From Hydrocarboniclastica marina (GTDB lineage: Bacteria; Pseudomonadota; Gammaproteobacteria; Pseudomonadales; Oleiphilaceae), in assembly GCF_004851605.1 (NCBI RefSeq), contig NZ_CP031093.1:372001-436000 (forward strand): a stretch of DNA of 64,000 nt. The letters are read 5' to 3'. The notes under the pieces were generated by a model. The model made no database searches. It was not told the origin of the DNA and saw only the letters and a list, made by a program, of their open reading frames with translations. The stretch's first letter is position 1. Every line of letters starts with the position of its first letter. Below are positions 9,115 through 18,386 of the stretch, in pieces. Position numbers and translations under genes: made by a program.

Positions 9115-9144
9115 ACTGCCACTGCCACTGCCACTGCCACTGCA
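9115..9144 (+). repeat. hexanucleotide microsatellite (ACTGCC)5, last unit imperfect
   Basis: Four perfect units and one final ACTGCA, immediately before repeat copy B and in the same position relative to the repeat as the array before copy A. Confidence 0.85.
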
Positions 9145-9150
9145 ACGGCC

Positions 9151-9381
9151 AGGGCTTTCGTCCATCGCCTTTGGCGCTGACCGAGTCACTTCTTTGGCAA
9201 TAGCACCAAAGAAGTAACCAAGAAAACGCCACCCCCTTCCTGCCGCTTGCTGTGCAAGCGGTTCGCTGTGCTTCTCGCAGGCCGGGGGTGGGCTCTAAAC
9301 TCGCTTCGCTCAGACAACGAGCCCACTGATCCCCGGCCTGCTGCGATGCTCGCCAGTTCAGAGGGGCAGGGAGTGGAAGTC
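9151..9381 (+). repeat. structured intergenic repeat, copy B (forward)
   Basis: Nearly identical to copy A and in the same orientation. The long hairpin at 9188-9215 has arm ACTTCTTTGG and an 8-nt loop. The CTTGC-TGT-GCAAG hairpin keeps its stem but changes the loop relative to copy A. The copy begins right after the second ACTGCC array. Confidence 0.9.
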
Positions 9382-9480
9382 GGCCAGGTGCCAGAGATCA
9401 GCTAAAGAAAAACAGGATCTAGCCTTTGTTGGCTCGAGTACCTGCCGAGCCTATAGCGGTCAACGCACCCAATCCTCAGG

Positions 9481-9715
9481 CAACTCCCGAACCCCCTCTA
9501 AGCTGTCGAGCACCGGAGCCGCGCGAAGATAAAGCGACCCCGTTGTCTGAGCGCAGCGAGTTTAGGGGGCGCCTTCGCGCGGCGAGGAGCGCAGAGGACC
9601 CCTCGGTACGAGGGGCAGCGCAGCGGGGTGGCACTTTCTTGGTTACTTCTTTGGTGCTATTGCCAAAGAAGTGACTCGGTCAGCGCCGTAGGCGATGGGC
9701 GAAACTCTTTGTCTT
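9481..9715 (-). repeat. structured intergenic repeat, copy C (inverted)
   Basis: Opposite orientation to A and B and closest in sequence to copy D. The long hairpin lies at 9645-9672 with the same arms as copy B. The short CGCC/GGCG hairpin has a different loop (TAC when read in the A/B orientation). The open frame crossing it, containing PLSERSEFRGRL, recurs in D because the DNA is repeated. Confidence 0.9.
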
Positions 9716-9788
9716 TAAGGCCCGAAGCCCGGCCCAAGGTACCAAGCACAAGGTCCAACCGGAAAAACCAAATGCACAAGCTACCGGC

Positions 9789-10020
9789 CAACTCCCAATC
9801 CCCTCTAAGCTGTCGAGCACCGGAGCCGCGCGAAGATCCAGCGACCCCGTTGTCTGAGCGCAGCGAGTTTAGGGGGCGCCTTCGCTCGGCGAGGAGCGCA
9901 GAGGACCCCTCGGAACGAGGGGCAGCGCAGCGGGGTGGCACTTTCTTGGTTACTTCTTTGGTGCTATTGCCAAAGAAGTGACTCGGTCGACGCCGAAGGC
10001 GGCGGACGAAAGCCTTGTCT
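9789..10020 (-). repeat. structured intergenic repeat, copy D (inverted)
   Basis: Direct repeat of copy C, ending about 50 bp before the AGCS stop codon. The long hairpin is at 9952-9979, and the short CGCC/GGCG hairpin has loop TTC in the A/B orientation. With C it forms an inverted pair relative to A and B, so the whole block could fold back on itself. Confidence 0.9.
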
Positions 10021-10070
10021 TGATCTTTCGTTTTTGTTTTCCAGCCAGGGTAGCCGCCCACACGCACCCC

Positions 10071-11420
10071 TCAGCGGGGGTTATCCGCAAAGTGCTCTTT
10101 AGTCAGCCGAACAATCACCGGACTCAACAACAACAAAGCCACCAAATTCGGCAACGCCATCAAAGCATTAAGCGTATCCGCCACCAACCAAACAAACCCC
10201 AGATGATCCTGCGCCATAGCTCCAACGGGTATCGCTACAATCCAGAGCACCCGGAAAGGTGCAATCGCTTTGATCCCAAACAGATACTCCACCGATTTCT
10301 CGCCATAAAACGACCACGCCAACAGCGTGGTAAAAGCGAATATCGCCAGCCCGAATGTCACCACATAGCCACCGAAGCCTGGCAGTGCCTCGTTAAAGGC
10401 CAGGGCGGACAGGGAGGCGCCGGTTTCGCCACTGGTCCAGGCGCCGGATACGATGATCACCAGGCCGGTAATGGTGCAGACGACAATCGTGTCGATGAAG
10501 GTGCCCAACATGGCGATCACGCCCTGGTGGACGGGGCTCTTGGTGCGCGCTGCAGCATGGGCGATGGGCGCACTGCCGAGCCCGGCCTCGTTGGAGAACA
10601 CCCCGCGGGCGACGCCGAACTGCAGGGCGGCCCATACCGCTGCGCCGGCGAAGCCACCTGTTGCGGCGGCAGGTGAAAAGGCATAGGTAAACACCAGGCC
10701 AAAGGCGGCCGGGATGCCGTCGGCGTTCAGGGCCAGGATGATGATTCCGCAAAGAACGTAGGTGATCGCCATCAGTGGCACCAGCTTCCCGGCGACGGTG
10801 CCGATGCGGGTAATGCCGCCAATCAGGACCATTGCGGCCAGCACGGCCATGACCAGGCCTGTTGCCAGGGGCGGAATGTTGAAGCTCGATTGCATGACAT
10901 CGGCAACGGAGTTGGACTGGACGGTATTGCCGATCCCGAAACCGGCAATGGCCGCAAAAATCGCGAATGTCGCGGCAAGCCAGCGCCACTTGGGGCCCAG
11001 GCCGTTGCGGATGTAGTACATGGGGCCGCCAACGTGATGGCCGTTCTCGTCCACCTCACGGTACTTCACGGCACAGACGGCCTCGCCGTATTTGGTGGCC
11101 ATGCCCACCAGCGCGGTCATCCACATCCAGAAGAGCGCTCCGGGCCCGCCCAGGAAAACGGCAGTGGCCACACCGGCGATATTACCGGTGCCGATGGTCG
11201 CTGACAGCGCGGTCATCAGGGCATTGAACGGAGTGATGTCGCCTTTTTCAGTGCTCAAACGGCCCCGCCAGAGCATGCGAAAGCCGTAAGCGGTCTTACG
11301 GATGGGGATCAGGCCGAGGCGGAGCTGCAGGTAAAGGCCGGTGCCGAGGATAACGACCAGCATGGGGACGCCCCAAACCAGGCCATTTACTGTGCTGATG
11401 ATTTCGGTGAGTGCATCCAT
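10071..11420 (-). CDS. AGCS family alanine/glycine:sodium symporter
   Basis: A 449-residue inner-membrane transporter with about ten to eleven hydrophobic segments. It carries the family signatures [11 protein letters not shown] (residues ~78-88), the [16 protein letters not shown] stretch and GGPMYYI. AGCS carriers bring in alanine, glycine or related amino acids with sodium. AGGGAG lies upstream of the ATG. It is monocistronic and ends next to the repeat cluster. The exact substrate cannot be read from the sequence. Confidence 0.93.
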   Translation of the reverse strand: MDALTEIISTVNGLVWGVPMLVVILGTGLYLQLRLGLIPIRKTAYGFRMLWRGRLSTEKGDITPFNALMTALSATIGTGNIAGVATAVFLGGPGALFWMWMTALVGMATKYGEAVCAVKYREVDENGHHVGGPMYYIRNGLGPKWRWLAATFAIFAAIAGFGIGNTVQSNSVADVMQSSFNIPPLATGLVMAVLAAMVLIGGITRIGTVAGKLVPLMAITYVLCGIIILALNADGIPAAFGLVFTYAFSPAAATGGFAGAAVWAALQFGVARGVFSNEAGLGSAPIAHAAARTKSPVHQGVIAMLGTFIDTIVVCTITGLVIIVSGAWTSGETGASLSALAFNEALPGFGGYVVTFGLAIFAFTTLLAWSFYGEKSVEYLFGIKAIAPFRVLWIVAIPVGAMAQDHLGFVWLVADTLNALMALPNLVALLLLSPVIVRLTKEHFADNPR

Positions 11421-11691
11421 CTCTTTGAGCTCCCTTGTAGGTATTTTTTTACGGAAACATTGCCGTTATGTCGGACCTGGCTGGATCGGGGTCGGTCAGT
11501 GCTAGTGTATGGGTAGCTGCGCTCGGTTTTGCCCGGGCGATGGCTAAATTAACAGGCAAAAGCCAGGCCAGGCAAAGCAAAGGTGTCGTTGCGTGATCGG
11601 CCCGCCGCTAGATCAGTTTACGGACAAGGCGCATCGGCGCCTGGGGGCTCAGCAGTGCCTGATCCACTGACCGCCCGGAAGAAGGCCATTC

Positions 11692-12828
11692 ATGCTGGAT
11701 AAGATGATCGACGAGATTACCCGGACCGGGACGTCAGTTGAGACAATGCGGCTCAGACGGCAGATCCGGCTGAGCAATCAGGTGGGCTTGTTTGGCGCCG
11801 TGGCCACGGTTCCGTATCAGCTGTTCTACCTCGTCTACGACATTGGCTATTTTCTGCCGGTTTTCGTTTTCAATCTTCTGTTTATTGCGGTCTATCTGAG
11901 CGGGTTGCTACTCAACCGGTCGGGTCGTCATGGTTACGCACGTAACCTCGTACTCATCAATGCCTGTACGCAGATCTTCGTCGTGACCTACTTCATTGGC
12001 GCGGGGGCAGGCGTTCAGCTGTTCTATTTTGCCATCGGTACGATCCTGGCTTTGATTATCCGGCAGGATTATGCCAGGAGCCTGGCTGTTCTTTTGGGGT
12101 TGGTATCTGTTCTTTATCTGTTTTGCCACTTCCGCTTCGCTCAGGGCACGACGCCCATCCCGAGCCCCTGGGGCGAGTTGGCCTACGGCGTCAGCGCAGT
12201 GTTCGCGGTTATGCTGGCGGGAGGCTATTCCTACCTGTTCAGGGTCGCGATTGACGCGGCGGAAACGCGGCTGGTTGAAAGCAATCGGGCCCTGGAGAAG
12301 CTAAGCACCACCGATCCGTTGACCGGACTGGCCAATCGACGGCGACTGGACCAGTTCCTGAGAAAGGAGTGGGCGAGAACGACCCGGCGTGAGCACGCTC
12401 TTTCGGTGCTGATGTGCGACGTCGACTCCTTCAAGCTTTTTAACGACATATACGGGCATCAGGCCGGGGACGAGTGTCTCAGGCGCATCGGTACCTTGCT
12501 GGATGAGATTCTGCAGCGGCCCTCGGATTTCGCCGCCCGGTACGGCGGTGAGGAGTTTGTGGTGGTTCTGCCGCAGACGGGTGAAGAGGGCGCGCGCTAC
12601 ATGGCGGAGCAGATTCGGGCAGCGGTCGAGACGTTGGCCATACCTCACCCGGAGTCGGGTGTTGCCTCGGTTGTCACGCTGAGTGTGGGCGTCAGCACAC
12701 TGGCGCCAGAGCAAAGCCCCCTGTCATCGCAGCTACTTGCCCAGGCAGACGCTGCCCTCTATCAGGCCAAGGCCGGGGGCCGCAATCGGGTCGTGTTCTT
12801 GAATATTGATGCGCCGGACAATTATTGA
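11692..12828 (+). CDS. membrane-bound diguanylate cyclase (GGDEF)
   Basis: 378 residues. The N-terminal ~190 residues hold about six hydrophobic segments with no recognisable sensor family. A short linker helix leads to a GGDEF domain (~205-372). The active-site motif is GGEEF (285-289) and the metal-binding CDVDSF is at ~242-247. RPSD at 276-279 lies exactly five residues before GGEEF, so the allosteric I-site for c-di-GMP feedback is intact. The enzyme should make c-di-GMP from two GTP, promoting attachment over motility. It is a single gene with no EAL domain. Confidence 0.92.
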   Translation: MLDKMIDEITRTGTSVETMRLRRQIRLSNQVGLFGAVATVPYQLFYLVYDIGYFLPVFVFNLLFIAVYLSGLLLNRSGRHGYARNLVLINACTQIFVVTYFIGAGAGVQLFYFAIGTILALIIRQDYARSLAVLLGLVSVLYLFCHFRFAQGTTPIPSPWGELAYGVSAVFAVMLAGGYSYLFRVAIDAAETRLVESNRALEKLSTTDPLTGLANRRRLDQFLRKEWARTTRREHALSVLMCDVDSFKLFNDIYGHQAGDECLRRIGTLLDEILQRPSDFAARYGGEEFVVVLPQTGEEGARYMAEQIRAAVETLAIPHPESGVASVVTLSVGVSTLAPEQSPLSSQLLAQADAALYQAKAGGRNRVVFLNIDAPDNY

Positions 12829-12854
12829 TCGCGCTGGATTATTGCGCGTGGTGA

Positions 12855-15800
12855 CTACTGAAAATCCCGCGAAGGTACGTCCAATGTCGAGATCAGGTGC
12901 GAGAGATCGGTCAGCCTGCCTGCAATAACATGGGTCACCGACCCCTGTCTTTCCAGAATGCCGCGCACCTGTAGCAGTCGTGCTGTGAGCAGCGGTCTGC
13001 GTTGGTGACGCGCTGTGGCCAGCCAGACGACGACATTGAGCGAGCCGGTTTCGTCCTCCAGCGTCACGAAGGTGACCCCCGAGGTGGTGGAAGGCCGCTG
13101 CCGACCGGTCACCAGCCCGGCTACAGCGACAGGCCGGCCATGGGGCAGTTCTAGCAGCTCATCCGCCCGGGAGCAGTGGCGCAGGTGGCCGCTGGACCGC
13201 AGGAGCGCCAGGGGGTGGCGAGCCAGGCTCAGGCCCAGGCTGGAGTAATCTTCCAGCAGGCCGCGGCCTTCACTGGGGGCGGGCAGTGTGACTGCATCAT
13301 GCTCAACGCTACCGGAGCGTGGAGCTGGCGCCGGGCTGGCCTGACCCTGCTTCGCATAGCTTGCCGGCGTTTCGGCCGCCCCAGGCATAACGGGTCCATC
13401 GTCCTGATTGTTGGCTGTAAACAGAGGGCTTTCCAGCGGGATGTCGAGAATGTCCCAGCGGGCCTGGTGGCGGTGATTGCTGAGGGAGCAGAAGGCGTTG
13501 GCGCTGGCCAGGGCTTCGAGATCCCGGGTATCGGGCCGGGCTTGCTGGCGCATCTGTTCGAGATTGGAGAATCCCCCCTTCGGGCGAGCCGCAAGCAGGC
13601 GCTCGGCCCCCTGGCGGGACAGGCCCCGTATCAGCCGCAGTCCCAGTCGTAGGGCCGGTCGGTTGTGAATGTCGGTGGCTTCCAGGCTGTGGTCCCAGCC
13701 GCTGTGATTGACGTCCACCGGGCGGACTTCCACGCCATTGCGGCGGGCATCCTGTACCAGTTGCGAGGGCGAATAGAAGCCCATGGGCTGGCTGTTGAGC
13801 AGGGCGCAACAGAACGCCGCCGGATGGTGGCACTTGAGCCAGGCGGAGACATAGACAAGCAGGGCAAAACTGGCGGAATGGGATTCGGGAAAACCATAGC
13901 CACCAAAGCCCTGGATCTGCTGGTAAAGCTGCTCGGCAAATTCCCGGGAGTGACCGCGTTCGAGCATGCCAGCCACCAGCTTTTGCTGGAAAGGCTCCAG
14001 CGAGCCCCGGCGTTTCCAGGCGGCCATGGCCCGGCGCAACTGGTCGGCCTCGCCGGCGCTGAAGCCGGCGGCAGCCATGGCCAGGCGAATCACCTGCTCC
14101 TGAAAAATCGGTACACCCAGGGTCCGCTCCAGCACATCCCGGATCGCGCCATCGGGGTAGCTGAACGTTTCCAGACCCTGGCGGCGGCGCAGGTAGGGGT
14201 GCACCATGCCGCCCTGTATCGGCCCCGGCCGGACAATGGCGACCTGAATCACCAGATCGTAGTAGGTGGCCGGGCGCAGGCGCGGCAGCATGGCCATCTG
14301 GGCCCGGGATTCCACCTGGAAAACGCCGGTGCTCTCGCCGCGCTGCAGCATTTCATATACCTTCGGATCTTCCCGGGGGATGTGCTGCATATCCGTGTGG
14401 CGGGGGTCGTACTGGGCAATCAGCCCGAGCGCCCGGCGGATGGCCGAGAGAATGCCGAGGGCGAGGACGTCCACTTTCATCAAGCCCAGGAACTCCAGGT
14501 CGTCCTTGTCCCACTGGATCACTGTCCGATCGGCCATGGCGGCGTTTTCGATCGGCACATAGTCGGTCACGGCCGTGTCGGTAATCACGAAGCCACCCAC
14601 GTGCTGGGACAGGTGCCGGGGGAAACCCAGCAGCGTATTGACCAGATCAGTAAAATGCGCCGCCAGCCCCTCCCCGGCCAGCAGACCCTTACGCTTGATC
14701 TGATCCAGCCAGTGGTCCTCCCGATCGCGCCAGTCGAGCCCCTGCAGCAGCTGCTCAATATGGGCCGGGTCCAGGCCCAGGGCCTTGCCCACATCGCGGA
14801 AGGCACTCTTGGGCCGATAGCGGATCACGGTCGCGGCCAGGGCGGCCCGCTCCCGGCCATAGTGGCGGTAGATATACTGGATGACCTCTTCACGGCGCTC
14901 GTGCTCGAAGTCCACGTCAATATCGGGTGGCTCTCCCCGGCTGGGGGAAACAAACCGCTCGAACAGCATGTCGACCTCGCGTGGGTCCACTTCAGTAACC
15001 AGCAGGCAGTAACAGACCACCGAGTTGGCGGCAGAGCCCCGGCCCTGGCAGAGGATGCCCTGGCTGCGGGCAAAGCGGACGATGTCGTGAAGGGTGAGGA
15101 AATAGGCCTCGTAACGCATCTCCGCGATCAGCTTCAGCTCGTGCTCGATGCGGGCGGCTATCGCAGGTGGTGTACCTTCGGGAAAGCGGATCACTTCGCC
15201 TTCACGCACCAGATGCTTCAGCCAGCGCTGGGGTGTAAAGCCGTCCGGGATGAACTCGCCCGGGTATTCATACTTGAGTTCACCGAGGGAGAAGGTGCAT
15301 CGACTGGCGACGGTGACCGTTTCATCCAGCCAGGCGCGCGGGAACAGCTTTGCCAGCTTGGGCCTGCTGCGGAGCGTACGCTCGGCGTTGGGAAACAGCC
15401 GCTGCCCGGCTTCGGCCAGGGTGCAACGGTGGCGTATGGCGGTTACCAGGTCTTGCAGGCGTTGGCGCCGCGTATGATGGGTATGGGCATCACCACCCGC
15501 TACCACCGGCACGCCAAGGGCGGTATGCAGGTAATGCAGATGTGCCAGCTGCTCCTGGTCGTCGGCGGTCAGGTGCCTCTCGCCCAGCAGCCAAAGGCGA
15601 TCGCCAAACCGGCTTTTTAGCTCAGCCCCCAGCTGAAGGTCGGCCCGGCGTCCCGGTTCCCGTTCCAGCGCCCGGAGTGGCTTCCACAGCAACAGGCAGT
15701 GGTCCAGCTGCTGGCCGTCCAGGTCGTCCTGCCGGAACAGGTATTCGCCCTTGTCGGCCCGACGCCGACAGCGGGTAATCAGCCGACAGAGCTGGCCATA

Positions 15801-16067
15801 GCCCTGCAGATCCTGGACCAGGACAACCACCTTCAACCGCTCTTCAGGCGCCTGCAATTCGCTGCCGATCAGCAGTTTCAGCGCACTGTCCTCGTTCTCC
15901 AGCGCCGCCCGGTAGGCCCGCACGACCCCGGCCACGGAGCACTCATCGGTAATGGCCAGGGCTTCGTAGCCCAACTCGCCGGCGCGCTCCACCAGCTCTT
16001 CCGGGTGGGAAGCCCCCCGCAGGAAACTGAAGTTGGTCAGGCAGTGAAGCTCGGCGTAACGGATCAA
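12855..16067 (-). CDS. dnaE2: error-prone DNA polymerase III alpha subunit DnaE2 (ImuC)
   Basis: A 1070-residue C-family polymerase of the DnaE2/ImuC group. It opens with the PHP domain (YAELHCLTNFSFLRGASHPE) and carries the palm acidic motif PPDIDVDFEHERR and the third acid region GLMKVDVLALG. An OB-fold follows near the C-terminus (VAGLVTGRQRPSTTSG). It lacks the long tau- and theta-interaction tail of replicative DnaE (about 1160 residues). It does translesion synthesis with ImuA and ImuB. It is the last gene of the LexA-controlled operon, 51 bp after imuB. Confidence 0.95.
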   Translation of the reverse strand: MIRYAELHCLTNFSFLRGASHPEELVERAGELGYEALAITDECSVAGVVRAYRAALENEDSALKLLIGSELQAPEERLKVVVLVQDLQGYGQLCRLITRCRRRADKGEYLFRQDDLDGQQLDHCLLLWKPLRALEREPGRRADLQLGAELKSRFGDRLWLLGERHLTADDQEQLAHLHYLHTALGVPVVAGGDAHTHHTRRQRLQDLVTAIRHRCTLAEAGQRLFPNAERTLRSRPKLAKLFPRAWLDETVTVASRCTFSLGELKYEYPGEFIPDGFTPQRWLKHLVREGEVIRFPEGTPPAIAARIEHELKLIAEMRYEAYFLTLHDIVRFARSQGILCQGRGSAANSVVCYCLLVTEVDPREVDMLFERFVSPSRGEPPDIDVDFEHERREEVIQYIYRHYGRERAALAATVIRYRPKSAFRDVGKALGLDPAHIEQLLQGLDWRDREDHWLDQIKRKGLLAGEGLAAHFTDLVNTLLGFPRHLSQHVGGFVITDTAVTDYVPIENAAMADRTVIQWDKDDLEFLGLMKVDVLALGILSAIRRALGLIAQYDPRHTDMQHIPREDPKVYEMLQRGESTGVFQVESRAQMAMLPRLRPATYYDLVIQVAIVRPGPIQGGMVHPYLRRRQGLETFSYPDGAIRDVLERTLGVPIFQEQVIRLAMAAAGFSAGEADQLRRAMAAWKRRGSLEPFQQKLVAGMLERGHSREFAEQLYQQIQGFGGYGFPESHSASFALLVYVSAWLKCHHPAAFCCALLNSQPMGFYSPSQLVQDARRNGVEVRPVDVNHSGWDHSLEATDIHNRPALRLGLRLIRGLSRQGAERLLAARPKGGFSNLEQMRQQARPDTRDLEALASANAFCSLSNHRHQARWDILDIPLESPLFTANNQDDGPVMPGAAETPASYAKQGQASPAPAPRSGSVEHDAVTLPAPSEGRGLLEDYSSLGLSLARHPLALLRSSGHLRHCSRADELLELPHGRPVAVAGLVTGRQRPSTTSGVTFVTLEDETGSLNVVVWLATARHQRRPLLTARLLQVRGILERQGSVTHVIAGRLTDLSHLISTLDVPSRDFQ

Positions 16068-16118
16068 GGGGTACTCCGGGGATGGTCGGTTCAGGTCTGG
16101 TAGGGGTTGTGAAAGGTT

Positions 16119-17567
16119 TCAGGCAAACCAGCCGTGCACAAACCAGCTGCCATCGCTGCTGCGGAACAGCCAGGCCAGGCTCTGGCTGGAAAGTCGGGCG
16201 ATGTAGTAATCCCGCTGCAGTCGCTGGCCATCCCACCAGCCGGCCTGGATACGCTCGGGGCCGCCAAGCCAGGCTTCGGGGGTTTCCCGCAGGGGCATGG
16301 GTGCAGCTAGTAACCACAGGGGCCGGCGGGGAATTTCAACGGCCGGGGGCGTGCGGCGCTGCTGCAACGGCAGGTAGCGCCAGGCGTGTTCGGGGCGATG
16401 GTCGGCCTGGGCCGCGAGGCGAGCGACCTGGCCGTTGCCCAGCTTGGCTTCCAGCCGTCCCAGCAGCTCCTGCAATTGTTCTTCGCGGGAAGCGGTGGAG
16501 CCAAACAGGTCCTGGGCCTGGGTATCTCGGGCCTGGAAACGCTCGACGGTCAGGCTCAGGGCAATAACCGGTGCTCTCAGGGCATGCTGCTCCAGGTGCA
16601 GGCGGCAGAGCTCCATGAAACGCTCTTCCCGGTAGTCGACTGTTGTGGTGCGTACCTGGATTGTTGTTGCCATCGCTTCGCGGTGCTGTAAACGCAGAAG
16701 CAGGGTATCGGTACACTGCTGGCGCAACTGCAGGTAAGCGGCCAGGTTCTGTAGCAGACGCTGCAGGGGGAAGAACAGCCCGGCCATCCGTTCGGCCTCC
16801 TGCACCAGATCCAGCCGCTGCTGAAAGACCGCGGGCGGTTGCCAGGCCGGGAGCCGGTCCTTGCCGGGTTGGCGTAATTGCTGCAAATGCTCGACCAGCT
16901 CGGGCCCCAGACGCTGAGCCAGCTGGCGGTCGGGCAGGGCAAAAAGCCCATCGCTTCGGGTGATGCCCATGCGCAGCAGACGCTCGCAGGATTTCTGGGG
17001 TAGCCCGAGCGCAGAAACCGGTAGGCGATTCAAGGCATGGTGCAGGTGTTCTTGATCATCCGTGCAGAGGTTGGCGCGCCCTTTCTCCTGAAAAGGGGCC
17101 TGAATAAGGGTATCGGCATGGCCCCGGGCCAGGGTGCGCGCCATCAGGGGGTTGGTGCCGGCTGCCATGGCCACGGTAAACCCCTGTGCGTGAAGTCCCT
17201 GGCGCAAATGCCTGACCAGGGGAGGCAGCCCACCGTGCAGGCGGGTAACCGACTGTGCCTCCAGCAGCAGCCCATCGGGCAGCCAGGGTCTTAGCTGGGC
17301 GGCATACTGGTAAGTCCATGCGCACAGCTGTTCCAGTACCTGCGTCTGCAGGGCCTCGTCCGCCGGCACAACGGCCAGGTCGGGCTGCAGGCAGGTTGCG
17401 GTACCCAGAGTCTGACCCGGCGCGACACCCGCTTCTGCGGCCAGGGCATTGGCGGCAAGGATGCGTGGCGGTCGCCCCTGTACAAGGGCCAGGGGCAGGG
17501 GCTCGGCTTCGGCTTGCTGGTAGTGTTCCAGCAGGAGGTTGGGGAAATGCAGATAGAGCCACAACAT
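16119..17567 (-). CDS. imuB: ImuB, Y-family polymerase-like mutasome subunit
   Basis: A 482-residue Y-family-like protein that starts MLWLYLHFPNLLLEHY. It lacks the canonical catalytic acidic triad of active Y-family polymerases, as expected for ImuB, which acts as a scaffold. A QDLFG motif at ~352-356 fits the beta-clamp-binding pentapeptide, in the region where ImuB proteins carry it. The C-terminal region after ~360 is the ImuA/DnaE2 interaction tail. It is 17 bp downstream of imuA and 51 bp upstream of dnaE2, so the genes are cotranscribed. Confidence 0.93.
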   Translation of the reverse strand: MLWLYLHFPNLLLEHYQQAEAEPLPLALVQGRPPRILAANALAAEAGVAPGQTLGTATCLQPDLAVVPADEALQTQVLEQLCAWTYQYAAQLRPWLPDGLLLEAQSVTRLHGGLPPLVRHLRQGLHAQGFTVAMAAGTNPLMARTLARGHADTLIQAPFQEKGRANLCTDDQEHLHHALNRLPVSALGLPQKSCERLLRMGITRSDGLFALPDRQLAQRLGPELVEHLQQLRQPGKDRLPAWQPPAVFQQRLDLVQEAERMAGLFFPLQRLLQNLAAYLQLRQQCTDTLLLRLQHREAMATTIQVRTTTVDYREERFMELCRLHLEQHALRAPVIALSLTVERFQARDTQAQDLFGSTASREEQLQELLGRLEAKLGNGQVARLAAQADHRPEHAWRYLPLQQRRTPPAVEIPRRPLWLLAAPMPLRETPEAWLGGPERIQAGWWDGQRLQRDYYIARLSSQSLAWLFRSSDGSWFVHGWFA

Positions 17568-17584
17568 CGCTCATCGTCCCTTGA

Positions 17585-18322
17585 TCAGGTCGCGGATGGA
17601 GAAGAATGTGACGGGTTGGATCCAGCCAGGGGTTTGCCCGTTTGCCAGGGCCCCTGAATGATGTTGCTGACGCTGGCCTGATCCGGCTCCACAAGGGTTT
17701 CCAGGGTGCCCAGCGGTAAAGTCAGGCTGGCCTGGGCAAAGCTGCCCCGCTGCTTGAGCAATTCGACATGCAGAGACCCTGCGGCGGCACTAAGCAGCAG
17801 GCGCAGGTGGGCCGGTGAACTGTTGAGGCTATTGGCGGCAGAGCGAAACAGAATGCCTGTGCCGCCACCGGCCTCGGCCGCGAGCTGGAGCCTGCGGGTG
17901 TCGGCCTGGCGCAACTGTGTCGGCCAACCCATCACCAGGGCACAGGCGGGGTTGCGCAATGCCTGTTCCAGGGACCAGAGCTGGTCCTTGGCATCTTGGC
18001 AGCGCACGACCACCAGGTTGTCCAGAACAATGCCCGCCCGTGCCAGGGCCGGGGCATACGGGGTATAAGGCGGGCTGATCCAGACCACGGTCTGGCCTGA
18101 CTCTGTTAACTGCTGCAGCATCGGCACGACCAGTCTGAGCTCGCCGATGCCGGGGCCGGCCAGCAGGATTTCGGTGAGCGCTCCCCGGGGCCAGCCCTGG
18201 CCGCTGAGTTGCCGGTCAAGCTCGGGATAGCCGGTCGCTATACCCTGCCGACCCGGCGCGACCTGCTCCCGGCCTTGCCAGAGGTGGGCCTGTTGTTTTA
18301 ACTGGTCAATCAGTTCGCTCAT
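17585..18322 (-). CDS. imuA: ImuA, RecA/SulA-like mutasome subunit
   Basis: A 245-residue protein related to RecA/SulA, with the opening TGYPELDRQLSGQGWPRGALTE typical of ImuA. The RecA-like Walker A lysine is not present (LLAGPGIGELRL), as usual for ImuA. It interacts with RecA and ImuB and is needed for DnaE2-dependent mutagenesis. It is the first gene of the operon, preceded at 22-41 nt by a near-perfect LexA box. No lexA or sulA gene precedes it, unlike the lexA2-imuA-imuB-dnaE2 layout known in several pseudomonads. Confidence 0.92.
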   Translation of the reverse strand: MSELIDQLKQQAHLWQGREQVAPGRQGIATGYPELDRQLSGQGWPRGALTEILLAGPGIGELRLVVPMLQQLTESGQTVVWISPPYTPYAPALARAGIVLDNLVVVRCQDAKDQLWSLEQALRNPACALVMGWPTQLRQADTRRLQLAAEAGGGTGILFRSAANSLNSSPAHLRLLLSAAAGSLHVELLKQRGSFAQASLTLPLGTLETLVEPDQASVSNIIQGPWQTGKPLAGSNPSHSSPSAT

Positions 18323-18343
18323 GGTTTGGTGCTCTTGCGCAAA

Positions 18344-18363
18344 TACTGTATCTATATACAGTA
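18344..18363 (-). promoter_or_regulatory. LexA operator of imuA-imuB-dnaE2
   Basis: TACTGTATCTATATACAGTA (plus strand) differs at one position from the gammaproteobacterial consensus TACTGTATATATATACAGTA and has the CTGT-N8-ACAG core intact. It overlaps the -10 element of the predicted promoter, so LexA binding would block the polymerase directly. Confidence 0.95.
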
Positions 18364-18386
18364 TTCTGGCGATGGGGTTCTTGCAA
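18358..18386 (-). promoter_or_regulatory. predicted sigma-70 promoter of the imu operon
   Basis: On the minus strand, TTGCAA (18386-18381), a 17-bp spacer and TACTGT (18363-18358). The -10 hexamer forms one arm of the LexA box. The predicted transcript start lies about 30 nt before the imuA ATG. Confidence 0.6.

Noticed and set aside
8808-9144. Possible CRISPR-like array from the ACTGCC repeats
   Set aside because: The units are 6 bp and contiguous without spacers, and no cas gene is present.
13665-15620. 651-codon open frame on the plus strand
   Set aside because: It is antisense to dnaE2, whose domains and motifs are unambiguous; it arises from GC-rich codon structure and has no recognisable family content.
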